From: Mycolicibacterium malmesburyense
GTDB taxonomy: Bacteria > Actinomycetota > Actinomycetes > Mycobacteriales > Mycobacteriaceae
Length of the DNA: 54,588 nucleotides
NCBI RefSeq assembly: GCF_001050015.1
Contig: NZ_CVTB01000259.1
Coordinates: forward strand, 1 to 54,588
Direction of reading: 5' to 3'
Part shown: piece after piece, positions 51,558-54,588 of the stretch
How the letters are laid out: every line of letters starts with the position of its first letter
How positions within the stretch are numbered: the first letter of the stretch is position 1
The notes under the pieces: generated by a model
What the model saw: the letters and a program-made list of their open reading frames with translations, nothing else
Databases searched by the model: none
Told to the model about the DNA's origin: nothing
Made by a program: the position numbers and the translations under genes

Positions 51558-52373
51558 TCAGACCTTGTTGAGCAGGCCGGCGTCGACGGGCACGACGGTG
51601 CCGGTGACGTACCGGGCGTCGTCGGAGGCGAGCCACGCGACCGCGTTGGCGATATCGCGTGCCTCGACGTAGTCGACCGGGATCGCGTTCTCGAGCGATC
51701 GCGCGATGGCGGGCTCGTACTTCTTGAGCATGCTGAGATCCCCGTTGTTGGCCATCGGGGTGGCGACCGTCGTCGGCGCAACGCTGTTGACCCGGATGTA
51801 TTGCGGGGCAAGGTAGTTGGCGTAGGCGCGCATGAGGCCGACAACACCGTGCTTGGCGGCGGTATAGGCGATCATCCCGCCGGATACGACGGGGGTGCCG
51901 ATGAGACCGCCGGTCGAGGTGGTCAGGATGATCGAACCGCCTCGATCTTGTTTGAGCAGCGTCGGGACAGCGACGCGCAGCGTGTTCCACACGCCTTTGA
52001 GGTTGACGTTCATGACGTCTTCCCACTGCTCGTCGTCGGTGGTGGCACCGCCCGGGCCGATACCGGCGTTGGCGACCACGATGTCGACGCCGCCGAGTTC
52101 GGCAGTCCCGTCGTCGAACGCCTTCTGCAGCGCGGCCACGTCGCTGACGTCCACCTCCCGCGCCACGATGCGCCTGCCCAGCGATTCCACCTGGCGCACA
52201 GTCTCTTTCAGGTCCTCAGGCGTCGACATCTTGTAAGCCACCGTGCTGTACTGCGCGCATACGTCGACCGCGATGACGTCGGCGCCCTCCTCCGCGAGGC
52301 GGACCGCGTGCGCGCGGCCCTGGCCTCGCGCGGCCCCGGTGATGAAGGCGACCTTGCCCTCGAGCTTTCCCAT
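51558..52373 (-). CDS. Mycofactocin-coupled SDR oxidoreductase
   Basis: A 271-residue SDR of the mycofactocin-coupled subfamily. Its start GKVAFITGAARGQGRAHAVR (about 5-24) and the extended DVCAQYSTVAYKMSTPEDL insertion after the second strand are characteristic. NAGIG, TTSTGG, YTAAKHGVVGLM (Y and K catalytic) and a C-terminal YVTGTVVPVDAG are intact. These enzymes hold a non-exchangeable NAD(P) that is reoxidised through the redox peptide mycofactocin. The mycofactocin genes themselves are not in this window. AGGAG is 5-6 nt before the ATG. A candidate operator lies about 150 nt upstream. Confidence 0.9.
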   Translation of the reverse strand: MGKLEGKVAFITGAARGQGRAHAVRLAEEGADVIAVDVCAQYSTVAYKMSTPEDLKETVRQVESLGRRIVAREVDVSDVAALQKAFDDGTAELGGVDIVVANAGIGPGGATTDDEQWEDVMNVNLKGVWNTLRVAVPTLLKQDRGGSIILTTSTGGLIGTPVVSGGMIAYTAAKHGVVGLMRAYANYLAPQYIRVNSVAPTTVATPMANNGDLSMLKKYEPAIARSLENAIPVDYVEARDIANAVAWLASDDARYVTGTVVPVDAGLLNKV

Positions 52374-52520
52374 GGCTACTCCTGTTCAGATGGGTGACGT
52401 CGAGGCGTCATCGGCCTCGGGAGTTGTATGCGGGCCGCATCCGCGGAGTGCGAAGGGGCCGGACCACGCCGCTAAACCACCGGCGATGATGGCCGACCGG
52501 CCGCGGGGGTTCACGGCGCT

Positions 52521-52544
52521 AAGTTTGAGCGACCGCCCAAATTT
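52521..52544. promoter_or_regulatory. 24-bp inverted repeat upstream of the mycofactocin-coupled SDR
   Basis: AAGTTTGAGCG-AC-CGCCCAAATTT has 11-bp arms matching at 9 positions, an arrangement common for TetR-family operators. It lies about 150 nt upstream of the SDR start and 50 nt past the lipoprotein stop. No repressor gene is beside it. Confidence 0.55.
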
Positions 52545-52593
52545 ATGCAAGAGGCTGCGGTCGCCTAGCAGGCGCGGGCGACCGGCGAGCCGT

Positions 52594-53136
52594 TCAGAAA
52601 AGCTCGTAGGCCTCGCGGGAGATCGAGAAGCCGTGGCCGAAGTCGCCGTCGCGGCACGTCACGCCCGTCTCGGCGCTCTCGCAGCGGATGGGTCCGGCTG
52701 TGATCGCCTGGCCGTAGGGCAGCGGTTCGCCCGCTCCCCCGTATGGCGGCAGCACGCGGGCGGTGTCCCCGGCGCAGACGAACTGTGCGCTCCCGCCGGT
52801 CGCGATCGAGATGCCTTGTCCGTAGTCGAGCGTGCAGTCGGCCGGGCGGGGCGGGGGTGACCACGTGCGTTGGTCAATGTCGCATCTGACGCTCGTCGGG
52901 CTGATCTGACAGCCGATGTTGCCGGTTGGCGAGTGAAATGCCGTGCGTTCGTAAGCTTTTCGATCTGCGGCGATTTCGTTACTTGGGGTGGTGTCCGGCG
53001 TCGGCTTGTGCTGTCCGGTGGGAGGCTCGGACTGAATTTCGGAGGCGTTGCCGCAACCGGCGAGGACGAGCGCTGCGGCGCAAATACCAGCAACCGCCAT
53101 GAGGGTGGCCATCCGGCTACGCCTCGTCTCCCGCAT
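52594..53136 (-). CDS. DUF6636-type lipoprotein
   Basis: A 180-residue lipoprotein: signal with lipobox LAGC near residue 28, a linker rich in Pro and Thr, then a compact cysteine-rich domain. The motifs FHSPTGNIGCQI, SVRCDI, WSPPPRPADC and PIRCESAETGVTCRDG mark the DUF6636 group of small actinobacterial exported proteins. Six cysteines in the domain suggest three disulfides. AAGGAGG at 7 nt supports the ATG at 53136. No role is known. Confidence 0.83.
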   Translation of the reverse strand: MRETRRSRMATLMAVAGICAAALVLAGCGNASEIQSEPPTGQHKPTPDTTPSNEIAADRKAYERTAFHSPTGNIGCQISPTSVRCDIDQRTWSPPPRPADCTLDYGQGISIATGGSAQFVCAGDTARVLPPYGGAGEPLPYGQAITAGPIRCESAETGVTCRDGDFGHGFSISREAYELF

Positions 53137-53595
53137 GAGCGTCCTCCTTCGAACCTCGCCTCATTCGAGTGCCATTGTTGCGCGGAGCGAATGGTGCGCA
53201 CTACCCGCGGCTTCAGCGGGTTTGCGCCGCAGGCTAGCGACGCCCGAAGGGCCGGAAGAAGTCACCAACTCCGCCGCGTAGAGCCGCGGTTGCGCAATCG
53301 GGGCGAGTGGCCGCGATGAGGCGCTCGCCGACGTCAATCAGTAGATCGACACGATGGGGAGGATCTCGTCTTCGCTGAAGACACTTTCGACGTCGTCGCC
53401 GCAGTCACTCCATGCCCGCGGCCGCGGATCGCGGACACGCTGGGGGCCGGCCTTCACGCCTTGTATCCGCATTGTCACGATCCCCGCGAGTATTGGCGAT
53501 AGCGCCCCTGGTAATCGGCGATCATGACGGCGACACTGGAAGCACCGTCGGTTCCGGCGGGTCGCGCTTCCACAGCCACGGTGAGGAACACCGCT
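53137..53595. other. Intergenic region with a hairpin and one possible small ORF
   Basis: About 460 nt between the lipoprotein and the MDR-family oxidoreductase. It holds a hairpin at 53203-53221 (ACCCGC/GCGGGT, 7-nt loop) and a 44-codon minus-strand frame at 53338-53472. I find no other convincing element. Confidence 0.4.
53338..53472 (-). CDS. Possible small acidic protein, unrecognised
   Basis: A 44-codon frame from the ATG at 53472, with GGGG about 9 nt upstream. The N-terminus is basic and the C-terminus acidic (CGDDVESVFSEDEILPIVSIY in part). The third-position pattern is only moderately coding-like. It could equally be the 3' scar of a lost gene. I assign no function. Confidence 0.22.
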   Translation of the reverse strand: MRIQGVKAGPQRVRDPRPRAWSDCGDDVESVFSEDEILPIVSIY

Positions 53596-54588
53596 ATGAC
53601 CGATCCGATGAAAGCCGTTGTACTCACCCGCTTCGGCGGGCCCGATGCGTTCGAGCTGCGCGAAGTATCCGTTCCGCACGTGGAGCCGCGCCAGGTGCGG
53701 GTGCGCGTCCACGCGACCGCCATCAACCCGCTCGACTATCAGATTCGTCGCGGAGACTACGCGGATCACGTTCCGCTCCCGGCGATCATCGGACACGACA
53801 TCTCCGGGGTGATAGCGGAAGTGGGGTCACACGTGACCGAGTTCCGCGCCGGCGACGCGGTGTACTACACACCCCATATCTTCGGTGGCCCCGGCTCCTA
53901 CGCCGAGCAACACGTCGCCGACGTCGAACTCGTCGGCCGCAAACCCGAGAACCTCACCCATCTCGAGGCGGCGAGCTTGACCCTCGTCGGCGGCACCGTG
54001 TGGGAGTCACTGGTGACGCGAGCTCAGCTCACCGTCGGGGAGACGATCCTCATCCACGGTGGCGCGGGTGGTGTCGGCACAATCGCGATCCAGGTCGCGA
54101 AAGCCATCGGGGCGTACGTGGTCACCACCGCGAAAGCCGCCGACCACGAGTTCGTCCGCTCCCTCGGAGCAGATGCAGCAATCGACTTCACATCGACGGA
54201 CTATGTCCACACTGTGGTCGAGTTGACCCACGGCACAGGGGTCGACGTCGTCTACGACACGATCGGTGGCGACACCCTCACGCGAAGTCCGTTGGTGCTC
54301 GCCGACTCCGGCCGTGTCGTCAGCATCGTCGACATCGCGCAGCCACAGAATCTCATCGAAGCCTGGGGCAGGAACGCCGCCTATCACTTTGTCTTTACAC
54401 GGCAGAACCGGGGAAAGCTCGACGCACTCACCACCCTGGTCGAACGCGGTCTCGTGAAGCCGATCATCGGCGCGACTCTTCCGCTCGCTCGGACGGGCGA
54501 AGCTCACGAGCTCCTTGAGAACAGGCGGTCATATGCACTCCGCGGCAAGGTCGCCATCGACGTGGCGGGCGACACGGTCAGACTCCCC
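53596..54588 (+). CDS. MDR-family NADP-dependent oxidoreductase (quinone oxidoreductase-like), 3' end cut
   Basis: 331 codons are present, with no stop before the window edge. Typical proteins are 325-340 residues, so only a few may be missing. The N-terminal GroES-like domain ([31 protein letters not shown]) lacks zinc-site cysteines. The Rossmann part has [19 protein letters not shown] for NADPH, and DVVYDTIGG follows. The start at 53596 has GAGGA 7-8 nt upstream; an in-frame ATG at 53524 would add 24 residues. It probably reduces a quinone or enone. Confidence 0.87.
   Translation, partial: MTDPMKAVVLTRFGGPDAFELREVSVPHVEPRQVRVRVHATAINPLDYQIRRGDYADHVPLPAIIGHDISGVIAEVGSHVTEFRAGDAVYYTPHIFGGPGSYAEQHVADVELVGRKPENLTHLEAASLTLVGGTVWESLVTRAQLTVGETILIHGGAGGVGTIAIQVAKAIGAYVVTTAKAADHEFVRSLGADAAIDFTSTDYVHTVVELTHGTGVDVVYDTIGGDTLTRSPLVLADSGRVVSIVDIAQPQNLIEAWGRNAAYHFVFTRQNRGKLDALTTLVERGLVKPIIGATLPLARTGEAHELLENRRSYALRGKVAIDVAGDTVRLP

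Noticed and set aside
53412..54518. Plus-strand open frame overlapping the MDR-family oxidoreductase
   Set aside because: It is out of frame with the conserved oxidoreductase starting at 53596, and its translation is almost entirely Arg, His and Pro.

Overview
The window is high-GC actinobacterial DNA that looks mycobacterial (Mycobacterium/Mycolicibacterium type). The gene families behind that reading are: a 13E12-type DUF222/HNH protein, paired FadE acyl-CoA dehydrogenases, an F420-type LLM oxidoreductase, a fused HadA/HadB-like dehydratase, a mycofactocin-coupled SDR, an Rv2525c-like DUF1906 protein, DUF732 and DUF6636 exported proteins, and an LpqS/CysK2/MFS locus. I see no rRNA, tRNA, CRISPR array or intact insertion sequence. 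Both window ends are cut: the last gene runs off the right edge.

Layout. 0-8 kb: HNH protein, exported GH5-type and GH6 glycoside hydrolases, an LLM-FadE-FadE operon, a PF03640 lipoprotein and an internally deleted SDR. 8-13 kb: a compact sulfide/persulfide detoxification island (thioredoxin, type II sulfide:quinone oxidoreductase, CstB-like persulfide dioxygenase-rhodanese; divergently a rhodanese-membrane protein and a TauE/SafE exporter). Its divergent promoter region carries three ATACC-N6-GGTAT type operator-like sites. 13-18 kb: DUF202 pair, HadAB-like dehydratase, SDR, DUF732 protein, YVTN propeller lipoprotein coupled to a rhodanese lipoprotein. 18-26 kb: a metal/oxidative stress neighbourhood (MFS, CysK2-like, LpqS-like, Met/His-rich DUF305 lipoprotein, a two-component system with a His-rich sensor loop, and a large catalase carrying an N-terminal CsbD-like domain). 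26-31 kb: an ACS-type MFS permease, a transporter remnant, TenA, a PfkB kinase, SurE and a small exported protein.

31-41 kb is the most interesting segment: five genes in one tight operon on the minus strand, each overlapping the next by 1-4 nt: CPA2 cation/proton antiporter, flavin-dependent halogenase-like protein, single-module type I polyketide synthase (KS-AT-DH-KR-ACP, no thioesterase), and a two-component ABC-2 exporter (ATPase plus permease). I infer a self-contained system that makes, probably halogenates, and exports a polyketide.

41-54.6 kb: an AI-2E family transporter; an FMO-TetR-hydrolase operon divergent from an SDR, with a palindrome at the shared promoter; DUF1906; MpaB-type oxygenase; a coiled-coil exported protein; then a decayed stretch (frameshifted SDR, and DUF308 and EamA fragments truncated at a common point), a mycofactocin-coupled SDR, a DUF6636 lipoprotein and a partial MDR-family oxidoreductase.
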